DNA from: Petroclostridium xylanilyticum
GTDB lineage: Bacteria; Bacillota; Clostridia; SK-Y3
Assembly (NCBI RefSeq): GCF_002252565.1
Contig: NZ_NPML01000029.1
Span: 186,001 to 250,000, forward strand
DNA: 64,000 nucleotides
Reading direction: 5' to 3'
Each line of letters begins with the position of its first letter. The first letter of the stretch is position 1. Of this stretch, positions 35,165 to 43,431 are shown in pieces. The translations under genes and the position numbers were made by a program. Under the pieces are notes generated by a model. It was not told the origin of the DNA and did no database searches. It worked only from the letters and a program-made list of their open reading frames with translations.

Positions 35165-35195
35165 GAAATAGCTCGGAGTTCGAGGTTCGGAGTTT
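35165..35195 (+). repeat. Short dispersed repeat, copy 2
   Basis: AAATAGCTCGGAGTTCGAGG and the following TTCGGAGTTT match the segment at 24249 with about five differences. It sits just after the rubrerythrin terminator. Confidence 0.45.
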
Positions 35196-35240
35196 ATAAT
35201 TTAAGGATGTCGAATTTAAGTGGGCAAATAGCTTTATTTT

Positions 35241-35478
35241 TATGTACGTTTGAGGAAAAGCAATCAAAAGATTACACCGAAGGCAATACAAGTTGCTAAC
35301 GAAAGAATTGAGCAAATTAAGCATTTATTAGATCAGATATTAGATAAAATATTGAAAGGGGAATTAGCGTGGATAAGAATGAAGTATTCAAGGATGCTTG
35401 GAGTTTGATAGACGAATTAGCAGTGGTGAATATAATCCTACAGTTGAGCAACTGTGGTCAAGAATTTGGGACTCTTAA
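35241..35478 (+). pseudogene. Frameshifted remnant of unrecognised small gene(s)
   Basis: Coding-like text appears in three frames in succession. The first reads ITPKAIQVANERIEQIKHLL (from 35271) and continues to a stop at about 35407. A second starts GTG 35369 after AAAGGGGA and reads DKNEVFKDAWSLIDELA. It continues after a one-base shift as SGEYNPTVEQLWSRIWDS and stops at 35478. A hairpin CCGCT/AGCGG with a T-run follows at about 35515-35545. No family was recognised. The rest of 35160-35568 shows nothing else. Confidence 0.4.
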
Positions 35479-35568
35479 TATCAATGCGACCGCAGAGGAA
35501 ATTATGTGAATTGCCGCTGCTTATAGAAGCGGTGGTCTTTTTACGGGAAAATAGATAAAGACAATGTT

Positions 35569-36450
35569 CTACTCTTTTGCAAAGGAATAGCACAGTTTAA
35601 TAAAATCCTTTACTGCCTCAGTAAGATACTTGTTTTTATGATAAATTATGCTGAATTTTCTAATGAAACGGATACCGTCAATGGCAACTTCCGACATTTC
35701 TCCATTTTGAACCTCTTTTTCAACAAGCCTCTTTGAAATAACAGTTACACCAATACCAGAAGCAACAGCGCTTTTTATGCCTTCTGAGCCGTTACATTCC
35801 CATAAAAGCTGCCATTTTATATCCATTGATGCAAGCATACTTTCAAAAAGCTCTCTTGTGCCGCTTCCTTTCTCCCTTACAATAAACTTTAGCTTTGAAA
35901 GTTCAAAGGGTGTAATGCTTTTAGCATTATATAATGAGTGGCTTTTGCCGCAGACAAGCACTAACTCATCGTCCATAAATGCAGTGGAAACAATGTCTGG
36001 TGTGTGGACAACACCTTCAACCACTCCAAAATCAATGACGTTTTTGATTATCAAAGCTTCTATTTCCTTTGTGTTTTTTATTGTAGCTTCTATCTGCATT
36101 GATGGGTGAGTTCTTGCAAACTCACTCACAAGCTGTGGTAAAAGAACGCTTCCGACAGTAACACTTGCACCCACTTTAAGTATGCCGTTTTTCTTAGTAT
36201 TTTTCATAGCCTGTTCCATTTCGTCAAATAAAGCGGTGATATGACGTGCATATCCTAAAAGCTGCTTACCGGCTTCGGTTATATACAGCCGCCGTGAAAG
36301 GCGGTCAAAAAGCTTAACATCGTAGTAGCTTTCAAGCTCTGAAACCGCTTGACTTACAGTCGGCTGTGCAATATACAAGCTTTCAGCCGCCTTAGTCATA
36401 CTGCTTAAATCGGCAACTGTAATAAATATTTTTAAATGCCTCAAGGTCAT
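35569..36450 (-). CDS. LysR-family transcriptional regulator
   Basis: This 293-residue regulator has an N-terminal winged helix (RHLKIFITVADLSSMTKAAE, IAQPTVSQAVSELE) and a C-terminal periplasmic-binding-like effector domain starting near residue 90. It is divergent from the YeiH-family gene with a 126-bp gap containing AT-rich promoter-like sequence, the classical layout for LysR control of a neighbour. Similar regulators near YeiH/UPF0324 genes respond to sulfur compounds, but the effector here is not determinable. Confidence 0.92.
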   Translation of the reverse strand: MTLRHLKIFITVADLSSMTKAAESLYIAQPTVSQAVSELESYYDVKLFDRLSRRLYITEAGKQLLGYARHITALFDEMEQAMKNTKKNGILKVGASVTVGSVLLPQLVSEFARTHPSMQIEATIKNTKEIEALIIKNVIDFGVVEGVVHTPDIVSTAFMDDELVLVCGKSHSLYNAKSITPFELSKLKFIVREKGSGTRELFESMLASMDIKWQLLWECNGSEGIKSAVASGIGVTVISKRLVEKEVQNGEMSEVAIDGIRFIRKFSIIYHKNKYLTEAVKDFIKLCYSFAKE

Positions 36451-36576
36451 AATACATCAACTCCAATGCATAGTCAAATACCTATAATATATATTGTATT
36501 ATAGTATTTTACAAAACAAAATACAAGAAGTAAAATAGTAAAATGTAAATAGACAAATTTAGGAGATGATATTTTT

Positions 36577-37587
36577 ATGACACAGCTTAAAAAAATATTG
36601 CCCGGCATTTTACTCTGCCTTGCTATCGCGGTTCCGGCGTGGTTTTTGGGCAAGGTTTTTCCAATAGTTGGCGGCCCTGTTTTCGGAATACTTTTTGGAA
36701 TGATTATTGCACTTATAAGAAAACCAAAATTCTTTGATGACGGTGTAAAGTACACCTCAAAAAAGCTGCTGCAATATTCCATTATATTGCTGGGCTTTGA
36801 AATGAACCTGTTTAATGTAATCAAGGTTGGCGGTCAGTCACTTTTTGTTATGCTGTTTACCTTGTCGGCTTCTTTTTTGACCGCATTTTTTGTAGGCCGT
36901 GCCTTAAAGCTCAAGGGCAAAATGGTAACCCTAATTGGCGTTGGTACATCTATCTGCGGTGGCTCGGCAATTGCAGCAACAGCTCCTGTTATACAAGCTG
37001 AAGACGAGGACGTAGCACACTCTATTTCAACAATATTTCTCTTTAATATTGTAGCCGTATTTATCTTTCCAGCACTCGGACATCTTCTCGGTATGAGCGA
37101 TATGGGCTTTGGTATGTGGGCAGGCACAGCCATAAATGACACTTCATCGGTTGTCGCAGCAGGAACTGCTTGGAGCAGTTCGGCAGGCAACGATATTGCA
37201 CTGAATTTTGCAACAATAGTTAAGCTTACACGCACACTTATGATTGTTCCTATAACCTTTGTACTTGCTATATACACATCAAGGGAAAGTGCAAAGTCGG
37301 CAAATGGCAGTACCTTTAATTTTGCAAAGGTTTTTCCGTGGTTTGTTTTAGGCTTTGTAGCAGCGGCAGTTATCAATACCTTTACAAATATTCCGGAAGA
37401 GGTTTCGCACGGATTAGTTACAGCAGGAAAATTTGTAATAGTTATGGCTATGGCGGCAATCGGGTTTAATACACACCTTAAAAAGCTTGTTACAAACGGC
37501 TTTAAACCCATATTCTTAGGGCTTTGCTGCTGGTTTGCTGTTGCAGAAGTTTCGCTAATAGTTCAAACAGTAATGAAAATGTGGTAA
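36577..37587 (+). CDS. YeiH/UPF0324 family membrane protein (putative sulfate/anion exporter)
   Basis: This polytopic membrane protein of 336 residues has about ten helices. The conserved family segments are GVGTSICGGSAIAATAPVI and MWAGTAINDTSSVVAAG. Members have been linked to export of sulfate or related anions, but the biochemical role of the family is poorly established. TTAGGAGATGA precedes the ATG. It is divergent from the LysR gene. A flavoprotein remnant follows, which suggests that a longer operon has decayed. Confidence 0.88.
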   Translation: MTQLKKILPGILLCLAIAVPAWFLGKVFPIVGGPVFGILFGMIIALIRKPKFFDDGVKYTSKKLLQYSIILLGFEMNLFNVIKVGGQSLFVMLFTLSASFLTAFFVGRALKLKGKMVTLIGVGTSICGGSAIAATAPVIQAEDEDVAHSISTIFLFNIVAVFIFPALGHLLGMSDMGFGMWAGTAINDTSSVVAAGTAWSSSAGNDIALNFATIVKLTRTLMIVPITFVLAIYTSRESAKSANGSTFNFAKVFPWFVLGFVAAAVINTFTNIPEEVSHGLVTAGKFVIVMAMAAIGFNTHLKKLVTNGFKPIFLGLCCWFAVAEVSLIVQTVMKMW

Positions 37588-37666
37588 TTAAATCAATGTA
37601 CAATTGATAATGAACATTATGGTGTGGCTATCGCCATGAAAATTCCAAAACGATTTCAAGCTAAAC

Positions 37667-37832
37667 AGCATTAACACCTTTGTAAGTACTGATGACGGAA
37701 GCTATGGTGCAAAGGGCTATGCAACCGATATTTTAGATGTGGCAAACTGCATTTTAAAGCGGTTGCAAAGAATGTCAAATTCAAATGGGCAAAAAACTAT
37801 GATGACTTTTTGGAAAAAATCGGGGAGAATTA
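37667..37832 (+). pseudogene. Remnant of a ferredoxin-reductase/PyrK-type flavoprotein
   Basis: INTFVSTDDGSYGAKGYATD (from 37670) resembles the NAD-binding segment TDDGSxGxKGxVTD of PyrK, AsrB and related electron-transfer subunits. After ILK the frame shifts by one base and continues as AVAKNVKFKWAKNYDDFLEK to a stop at 37832. No start or N-terminal two thirds is present. It is a decayed fragment downstream of the YeiH gene. Confidence 0.6.
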
Positions 37833-37981
37833 GAGAATTAGAAAAACATATTGTCTTATCCAGCATTGTATGATAAAATTTTTATAGTTCAGACGCAGGT
37901 AGTATTTAGGAATTATGTTGTGAATGATAGATAAAAGTGTGTTAATATAATGTGATTTCGGGGTAAGATAATAGTAAAATC

Positions 37982-38013
37982 AAAAAAGAAGTAAGAAGTC
38001 TTACTTCTTTTTT
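37982..38013 (+). terminator. Terminator-like hairpin
   Basis: AAAAAAGAAGTAAGA (37982-37996) is the exact complement of TCTTACTTCTTTTTT (37999-38013). The T-rich end makes a strong intrinsic terminator. It stands only 26 nt before the next gene, so it is either the end of the upstream unit or a leader attenuator. Confidence 0.8.
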
Positions 38014-38038
38014 AATTGAGTATAGGAGGTAGAGTGAC

Positions 38039-38380
38039 ATGACCATGTCGTGGAGAGGATTTAGATATCAGACCGGAGAAGTGAAGGAAATAGCCCAAAA
38101 GCTTAAAGAAAACGGATTGGTGGAAGCGGATGCAGATACGGATGAAGAGTTGGACGAATTAATAAAAGACCTTGAAAAGGAAGGGATTTACAGGGTTGAG
38201 GGATTACCCTATGACCATTCTGCCCGGGATCAGGTAGAAGAACCGGAATTTTATGCAAGAATAGGATTTTATACAAAACCTGTAAAAGTAGATGAGATTG
38301 ATAAGGATAAGATATTATACATTGATTTTTTTAGAATTGAAGAGCAGGAAGAAAGCTACGATGAAATATTCTGGGGCTGA
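38039..38380 (+). CDS. Hypothetical protein
   Basis: This acidic, soluble-looking protein of 113 residues was not recognised. It begins MTMSWRGFRYQTGEVKEIAQ, has a Glu/Asp-rich helix (DADTDEELDELIKDLEKEG), and ends in aromatic and acidic residues. No signal peptide or membrane segment is visible. AGGAGGT (38024-38030) stands 8 nt before ATG 38039. It is 15 nt upstream of mini-RNase III and probably co-transcribed. The ribosome site and compact spacing support a real gene. Confidence 0.75.
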   Translation: MTMSWRGFRYQTGEVKEIAQKLKENGLVEADADTDEELDELIKDLEKEGIYRVEGLPYDHSARDQVEEPEFYARIGFYTKPVKVDEIDKDKILYIDFFRIEEQEESYDEIFWG

Positions 38381-38395
38381 GCATGAGGAATATCT

Positions 38396-38839
38396 ATGTT
38401 TAACGAATTTATTAATAATGCATCAAGTATAATAAATGAGGAGCAGATTATTAATCCATCCCAATATTCGCCGCTGGTGCTGGCATATATCGGAGATGCT
38501 GTGTATGAACTATATATTCGTACCATGCTTGTAAAAAAAGGAAATGCTCCGGTTCACAGGCTGCATAAGCAGGCAACTCTTTTTGTAAAAGCGAAAGCAC
38601 AAAGTGATATTATCCATAAAATTGAAACAGCGCTTACAGAAGAGGAACTTTTAATTTTTAAGAGAGGAAGAAATGCAAAGTCAGGTACGGTTCCCAAAAA
38701 TGCAGATGTCAATGAATACCGTCATGCAACTGGCTTTGAAGCTTTACTGGGTTATCTCTATTTAGCAAAGAATAATCAAAGACTTAAAGAACTATTGGAT
38801 TTGGCGGTAAAAGATACAGGAAAAGACGGGTGCATTTAG
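38396..38839 (+). CDS. mrnC: Mini-ribonuclease III
   Basis: This RNase III-type nuclease of 147 residues lacks the double-stranded RNA-binding domain and matures 23S rRNA. The core motif YIGDAVYELYIRTML carries the catalytic Asp and Glu. A second acidic/basic region is RGRNAKSGTVPKNADVNEYR, and ATGFEALLGYLYL is the family end motif. In most Firmicutes it follows cysS; here about 19 kb separate the two, with the galactan island and other genes between. A 74-bp palindromic repeat follows the stop. Confidence 0.95.
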   Translation: MFNEFINNASSIINEEQIINPSQYSPLVLAYIGDAVYELYIRTMLVKKGNAPVHRLHKQATLFVKAKAQSDIIHKIETALTEEELLIFKRGRNAKSGTVPKNADVNEYRHATGFEALLGYLYLAKNNQRLKELLDLAVKDTGKDGCI

Positions 38840-38840
38840 T

Positions 38841-38912
38841 TTAGTTGATGAATATTATGGAAAGGACGTTGTGGAAAGGCTTAGAGCCTGTTAAATAATA
38901 TTCATCAACTAA
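38841..38912. repeat. Inverted-repeat element, copy 2 of the TTAACAGGCTCTA family
   Basis: TTAGTTGATGAATATTAT (38841-38858) and its exact complement (38895-38912) form 18-bp perfect arms around a 36-bp interior. On the minus strand the interior reads TTAACAGGCTCTAAGCCTTT and onward, nearly identical to 26284-26333. The perfect arms and dispersed copies suggest a very small non-autonomous element or a repeated RNA hairpin. Confidence 0.65.
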
Positions 38913-38961
38913 AAAGTATACACCTGCAAAGATTGAAATTTACATGATGGGAGAAGGATAT

Positions 38962-39825
38962 ATGTCCCGATTCAATTTGAGAAAGCTTTTAGGCGATTGG
39001 CAAAGTTATTTACTAATCATTGTTGGTTCTGTTATAACTGCAATATCCATCAATATGTTTCTTGTTCCCAATAAGATTGCCCCGGGGGGAGTAAGTGGTA
39101 TTGCTACAGTTCTTTACTACTTATTTGGGTTTCCTGTGGGTACTACCATGCTTGTCCTGAATATTCCTCTCTTTATTTTAGGAATAAGGCACTTAGGAGG
39201 GGTTTTCGGTGTTAAAACTCTCTTTAGCACGGTTGTCCTTTCCGTTGTTGTGGATTTAACAACTTTTTTGCCTGTTTTAACTAGAGAACCATTGCTTGCT
39301 TCCATATATGGAGGTATAATAATGGGGGCAGGATTGGGTTTGGTATTCCGTTCCGGGGCTACGACCGGAGGGACCGATCTTGCAGCTAAAATTATTCACA
39401 AGTTTATACCGTTTTTAACCCTGGGACAGCTTTTATTAGCTGTTGATTTTACAGTGATCGTTTTTGCAGCTGTTGTATTTAAAGATTACGACCTTGCATT
39501 ATATGCGATTGTTACCTTATTTGTTTCTTCGCAGGTAATTGATGGGCTTTTGGAAGGAGTCAATTTTGCAAAAGCGGTATTTATTATTTCTAACAAATCA
39601 AAATTTATAGCCGAAAGAATCATGAAAGACCTGGACCGGGGTGTGACAGGATTGGATGGCACCGGTATGTATACCGGCCAGGATAAAACGGTTTTGATGT
39701 GCGTATTAAGAAGACCAGAAATTCCAGTTTTAAAATCTATTGTCAGAGAAATTGATAAAAATGCTTTTATCATCCTTACTGATGTCAGGGAAGTATTGGG
39801 TGAGGGCTTTAAAACATATGAATAA
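38962..39825 (+). CDS. YitT family membrane protein
   Basis: This protein of 287 residues has about five or six N-terminal helices (VGSVITAISINMFLVPNKIA, GTTMLVLNIPLFILGIRH, SGATTGGTDLAAKII) and a C-terminal soluble DUF2179 domain (about 215-285). The domain pair defines the YitT/YebE-like family of uncertain function, with a few members tied to transport. ATG 38962 is preferred because GGGAG (38949-38953) is 8 nt upstream. The transketolase gene begins 18 nt after the stop, so the three genes are probably one operon. Confidence 0.9.
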   Translation: MSRFNLRKLLGDWQSYLLIIVGSVITAISINMFLVPNKIAPGGVSGIATVLYYLFGFPVGTTMLVLNIPLFILGIRHLGGVFGVKTLFSTVVLSVVVDLTTFLPVLTREPLLASIYGGIIMGAGLGLVFRSGATTGGTDLAAKIIHKFIPFLTLGQLLLAVDFTVIVFAAVVFKDYDLALYAIVTLFVSSQVIDGLLEGVNFAKAVFIISNKSKFIAERIMKDLDRGVTGLDGTGMYTGQDKTVLMCVLRRPEIPVLKSIVREIDKNAFIILTDVREVLGEGFKTYE

Positions 39826-39843
39826 ATGAAAGGAGCAAGATGT

Positions 39844-40689
39844 ATGGACAAGGAAAAAATAAGGCAGCTATCCATTACTGCTACAAAGATTAGAAAACAT
39901 GCGATTGAAGCGGTATACAGTGCAGGTTCAGGCCATCCCGGCGGTTCACTTTCCATCGCAGACATTTTAGCAGTATTATACTTTGATGTAATGAATGTGG
40001 ATCCTAAGAATCCAAAATGGGAGGACAGAGATAGATTTGTACTGTCCAAAGGCCACTGTACCCCTGCACTCTATGGAGCACTGGCAGAAAGAGGTTTTTT
40101 CTCCACTGACGAGATTAAAAACTTCCGCCACATTGACAGCTTCCTTCAAGGACATCCCGATATGAAAGGCGTACCGGGAGTGGACATGTCCACCGGTTCT
40201 CTAGGCCAGGGAATCTCTGCAGCAAACGGTATGGCATTAGCTGGAAAGTTGGATAACAAAAACTACAGGGTATATGCAATACTAGGAGATGGAGAACTCC
40301 AGGAAGGGCAGGTATGGGAGGCAGCCATGTTTGCACCCCATTATAAATTGGATAACCTGACCGCTTTTGTAGACTTTAATGGCCTGCAGATAGACGGAGA
40401 TATCTCTAAAGTCATGTCTCCCCTTCCAATCGATGAAAAATTCAGAGCCTTTGGCTGGCATGTCATCGTCATCGATGCCCACGACTATGAACAAATAGAA
40501 AATGCAGTGAGTGAAGCAAAAAACACAAAAGGTAAACCTACCATGGTTATCGCAAAAAGCATTAAAGGTAAAGGTGTATCCTATATGGAAAATGAAGCAG
40601 GCTGGCATGGAAATGCACCCAAAAAAGACCAGTATGAACAGGCCATAAAAGAGCTGGATGCACTTTTATCAAAATTGGAGGTGGAATAA
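39844..40689 (+). CDS. Transketolase, N-terminal (TPP-binding) subunit
   Basis: This 281-residue subunit binds thiamine diphosphate. The motif GDGELQEGQVWEAAMFAPHY is the GDG-to-N TPP signature, and SGHPGGSLSIADILAVLYFD and LSKGHCTPALYGAL are transketolase active-site segments. It works with the C-terminal subunit that starts at the next base to transfer two-carbon units among sugar phosphates. AAAGGAG (39829-39835) lies 8 nt before ATG 39844. Split transketolases are common in clostridia. It lies next to transaldolase-type genes and could link that locus to the pentose phosphate pathway. Confidence 0.95.
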   Translation: MDKEKIRQLSITATKIRKHAIEAVYSAGSGHPGGSLSIADILAVLYFDVMNVDPKNPKWEDRDRFVLSKGHCTPALYGALAERGFFSTDEIKNFRHIDSFLQGHPDMKGVPGVDMSTGSLGQGISAANGMALAGKLDNKNYRVYAILGDGELQEGQVWEAAMFAPHYKLDNLTAFVDFNGLQIDGDISKVMSPLPIDEKFRAFGWHVIVIDAHDYEQIENAVSEAKNTKGKPTMVIAKSIKGKGVSYMENEAGWHGNAPKKDQYEQAIKELDALLSKLEVE

Positions 40690-41628
40690 ATGGCAGAAAA
40701 GATAGCAACAAGAGAAGCCTATGGGAATGCACTGGCTGAATTTGGAGAAAAATATGACATCGTCGTATTGGATGCAGACCTATCCAAATCAACCAAAACT
40801 GAAACCTTTAAAAAGAAGTTTCCCGAAAGATTTATCAACATGGGGATTGCAGAAGGAAACATGATGTCCACAGCAGCAGGAATTGCAAGCTGCGGTAAGG
40901 TAGTATTTGCAAGCTCCTTTGCCATGTTTGCAGCAGGAAGGGCCTTTGAACAGGTAAGAAACTCCATAGGCTATCCAAACTTAAATGTAAAAATAGGGGC
41001 AACCCATGCAGGAATTTCAGTAGGAGAAGACGGGGCATCCCACCAGTGCTTAGAAGATATAGGCATCATGAGGACCATTCCCAATATGGTGGTAATAAAC
41101 CCTGCCGATGCCGTAGAAGCAAGGGCAGCCGTAGAAGCAGCAATAAAACACTATGGTCCTGTATACTTAAGGTTTGGAAGACTGGCGGTACCTGTGATAT
41201 TTGACCAGTCTACATACAAGTTTGAGTTAGGAAAAGGTGTACAGTTGGAAGAAGGAAAAGATGTCACCATCATCGCAACAGGACTGATGGTACCCGAAGC
41301 CTTAGAAGCAAGAAAAATACTGGATGAAGAGGGGATAAGTGCCAGGGTTGTCAACATACATACGATAAAACCAATTGATGCAGACATCATTGTAAAAGCA
41401 GCAAGAGAAACCGGAGCAATCGTTACTGCAGAAGAGCACAACATTATAGGAGGCCTTGGCAGTGCAGTAGCAGAAGTACTCTCCGAAAAATATCCTGTAC
41501 CATTAAAAAGGGTAGGAGTGGAAGATAAGTTCGGAAGGTCGGGAAAACCGGAGCCGCTGCTTGAAATGTACGGACTTACTGCTAAAAATATTGTAAGCAA
41601 AGTGAAAGAAGTTATAAAAATGAAGTAA
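40690..41628 (+). CDS. Transketolase, C-terminal (pyrimidine-binding) subunit
   Basis: This partner subunit has 312 residues, with the pyrimidine domain (about 1-165, DADLSKSTKTETFKKKFPER, NMGIAEGNMMSTAAGIA with the catalytic Glu) and the C-terminal transketolase domain (about 185-305). Its ATG follows the previous stop directly, and the ribosome site GGAGG lies at the end of that gene. Together they form one enzyme. Confidence 0.95.
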   Translation: MAEKIATREAYGNALAEFGEKYDIVVLDADLSKSTKTETFKKKFPERFINMGIAEGNMMSTAAGIASCGKVVFASSFAMFAAGRAFEQVRNSIGYPNLNVKIGATHAGISVGEDGASHQCLEDIGIMRTIPNMVVINPADAVEARAAVEAAIKHYGPVYLRFGRLAVPVIFDQSTYKFELGKGVQLEEGKDVTIIATGLMVPEALEARKILDEEGISARVVNIHTIKPIDADIIVKAARETGAIVTAEEHNIIGGLGSAVAEVLSEKYPVPLKRVGVEDKFGRSGKPEPLLEMYGLTAKNIVSKVKEVIKMK

Positions 41629-41640
41629 ATTAAAAAGGCG

Positions 41641-41676
41641 AAACGCTGGTCAATTTTTGATTAGCGTTTTATTTTT
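41641..41676 (+). terminator. Terminator after transketolase
   Basis: AAACGCT (41641-41647) pairs with AGCGTTT (41663-41669), followed by TATTTTT. It lies 12 nt after the transketolase stop. Confidence 0.75.
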
Positions 41677-41746
41677 GCCTAAGAAAAAGTATATTTACAG
41701 AGTACGGTTACATCATAAAAAAACTCTAGACGTTTTTCAAAACTGG

Positions 41747-41798
41747 ACATAAATAAAGAGTCAATTAAAATTTTAATTGACTCTTTATTTATGTTTTA
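41747..41798. terminator. Bidirectional terminator between convergent operons
   Basis: The 48 bases 41747-41794 form a perfect palindrome starting ACATAAATAAAGAGTCAATT, followed by TTTTAT on the plus strand and TTTT within a few bases on the minus strand. It separates the rightward transketolase operon from the leftward sugar operon ending at 41860. Confidence 0.85.
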
Positions 41799-41859
41799 TA
41801 GTCCCGTTGTATTAAAAAGATTTGTTTTTTTGTAATCAAAGGTAATGAGATACCTGTTT

Positions 41860-42438
41860 TTATTTCCACTTCGGATTATCTACAATTTCTACCTTACCAT
41901 CTTTTTCAACAATCAGCTTTCTATATCCTTTAGTTTCAATTGTTCCATAGTCATGACCTGCATCAGCCCTGAATACGAAGAAGGTAACCAAAGGTTCATT
42001 GCCTGCATTGATGCTTCTATGGGCGTATCTTGGAGGAACATATACGGCTTTTCCATGGGTCAGTTCTTGTACATCCCAGTTCCCTTCAGGATTTTCCATT
42101 AACATATAACCTTTTCCGCTCAAGCAGTAGTACACTTCGGCAGTATCCAATATAGTGTGGAAATGTCCTTTTGTCATAAAATATTCATTGCCAACCTTGC
42201 CGGGATAGGTGATACTGGTACCAAACAATAATTCTCCAGGTGTTTCAGGGAGACCCAATTCATAAAATTCATAAACAAGAGGATCACCGTTTTTTAGCAT
42301 TCTTTCTAGTGCAGCTTCGTCTGCAAACATACCCTTCATATTAGAAAGGTATCTCTTTGTAGAACTTCTTTCATTAGACATGCCATTTTTCAAATCAAAA
42401 TACATTGTAAACGGTTTAATAGTCATTTCTTTACTCAT
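41860..42438 (-). CDS. Cupin-type glucose-6-phosphate isomerase-like protein
   Basis: This metal-dependent cupin of 192 residues belongs to the archaeal-type phosphoglucose isomerase family. The metal site is visible as GHFHTILDTAEVYYCLSGKG (His-x-His and Glu) and the later His in VPPRYAHRSIN. It is unrelated to the usual bacterial enzyme. ATG at 42438 is preferred, since GAGGTG precedes it; the GTG at 42447 lies within that site. It is the last gene of the leftward operon. The true substrate could be a different keto/aldo sugar phosphate, given the unusual partners. Confidence 0.88.
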   Translation of the reverse strand: MSKEMTIKPFTMYFDLKNGMSNERSSTKRYLSNMKGMFADEAALERMLKNGDPLVYEFYELGLPETPGELLFGTSITYPGKVGNEYFMTKGHFHTILDTAEVYYCLSGKGYMLMENPEGNWDVQELTHGKAVYVPPRYAHRSINAGNEPLVTFFVFRADAGHDYGTIETKGYRKLIVEKDGKVEIVDNPKWK

Positions 42439-42476
42439 TATAAGCACCTCACATTTTTATTTTAAGTTTTATCCAC

Positions 42477-43418
42477 CTACCTCATTTCATTTGCAATTTT
42501 TTCACATTTATCAAATAATTCACCTTTAATATCAATATGGAATACTTCCGAAATCACCTGTGTCCAACCGTGAATGAAATAAATCCAACCGTCTTCTACA
42601 TGGAGATTTTTGGCATCTTTTTGTCTTAATGCCTGGTGCATAAAGTCAAGTTCACCTCTGTAATTAAGTTCCCATACTAAACTATCTTTTGGAAAATCAC
42701 AATCGTCGCATAGGGGAGACCCGGGTCTGTCTTTGCCTAACCCGGTAGCATTGATGACTAAAGAATGAGGCTTTAATCTTTTAAGTATTTCATCATTCTG
42801 TACTTCTTCCGGTGCGAGATAAAATTCTGCTGGCACATCGGGGTTGATTTCTTTTACAATTCTTTTAATTTCATCTAATCTTGGTTTGCTTCTATTGGTA
42901 ACAATTAATTTAGATGGGATATTGTCGCCTTTGTTTTTATTAAGCAGGTAGGAACTTATAGCAATAGCACTTCCGCCTGCGCCCATGATGAATACTTCGC
43001 CACCATTATCTTTCCAGTAATTCTTTGGAATAAACGCTTCCATAGCGAGACCACTGGAAATAGGATCTTTAGCATAGCCTTCAAGTCTTCCGTCTTTTTT
43101 AGAGATGGAGGACAGTTCCCCAAACATTGTCGCATAAGGATCAAGATATTCAAACATGTCTTTTGCAGCATTATAGAGGTCGATTTTGTGGGTAGTAACC
43201 AGTGCACCCAGAGATAATTCATCATTCTTGATAAATTCAACTACCTCTCTGTATACCTCCGGTTTTGCATGGATTTCAATATCAATCCCCTTAATAACTG
43301 CATTTTTTAATCCCAAGGCTTCTGACCATAGAGGGAAAAGCTTCATAATAGAGGATTTGGTTGTTGTTACACCTATAAAATACATGGTGGGTTGAGTTGC
43401 TTTTGCTGGTAAATTCAT
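42477..43418 (-). CDS. Shikimate dehydrogenase-like oxidoreductase
   Basis: This 313-residue protein has the AroE fold. VTTHKIDLYNAA places the catalytic Lys, GYAKDPISSGL the substrate-binding Asp, IMGAGGSAIAISSYLL the nucleotide-binding loop, and INATGLGKDRPGSPL the conserved post-Rossmann segment. It is longer than typical AroE (about 270), and several substrate-pocket residues differ (THK instead of the usual PxK), so shikimate need not be the substrate. It lies 39 nt from the cupin gene and 14 nt from the phosphotriesterase-like gene, within a catabolic operon with no other shikimate-pathway gene. Oxidation of a polyol or sugar acid is a reasonable guess. Confidence 0.78.
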   Translation of the reverse strand: MNLPAKATQPTMYFIGVTTTKSSIMKLFPLWSEALGLKNAVIKGIDIEIHAKPEVYREVVEFIKNDELSLGALVTTHKIDLYNAAKDMFEYLDPYATMFGELSSISKKDGRLEGYAKDPISSGLAMEAFIPKNYWKDNGGEVFIMGAGGSAIAISSYLLNKNKGDNIPSKLIVTNRSKPRLDEIKRIVKEINPDVPAEFYLAPEEVQNDEILKRLKPHSLVINATGLGKDRPGSPLCDDCDFPKDSLVWELNYRGELDFMHQALRQKDAKNLHVEDGWIYFIHGWTQVISEVFHIDIKGELFDKCEKIANEMR

Positions 43419-43431
43419 ACTTATTCTCCTT

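Noticed and set aside
36834-37511. 225-codon open frame antisense to the YeiH-family gene
   Set aside because: Shadow of a hydrophobic membrane protein; low-complexity Ala/Thr/Ile composition and no start context.
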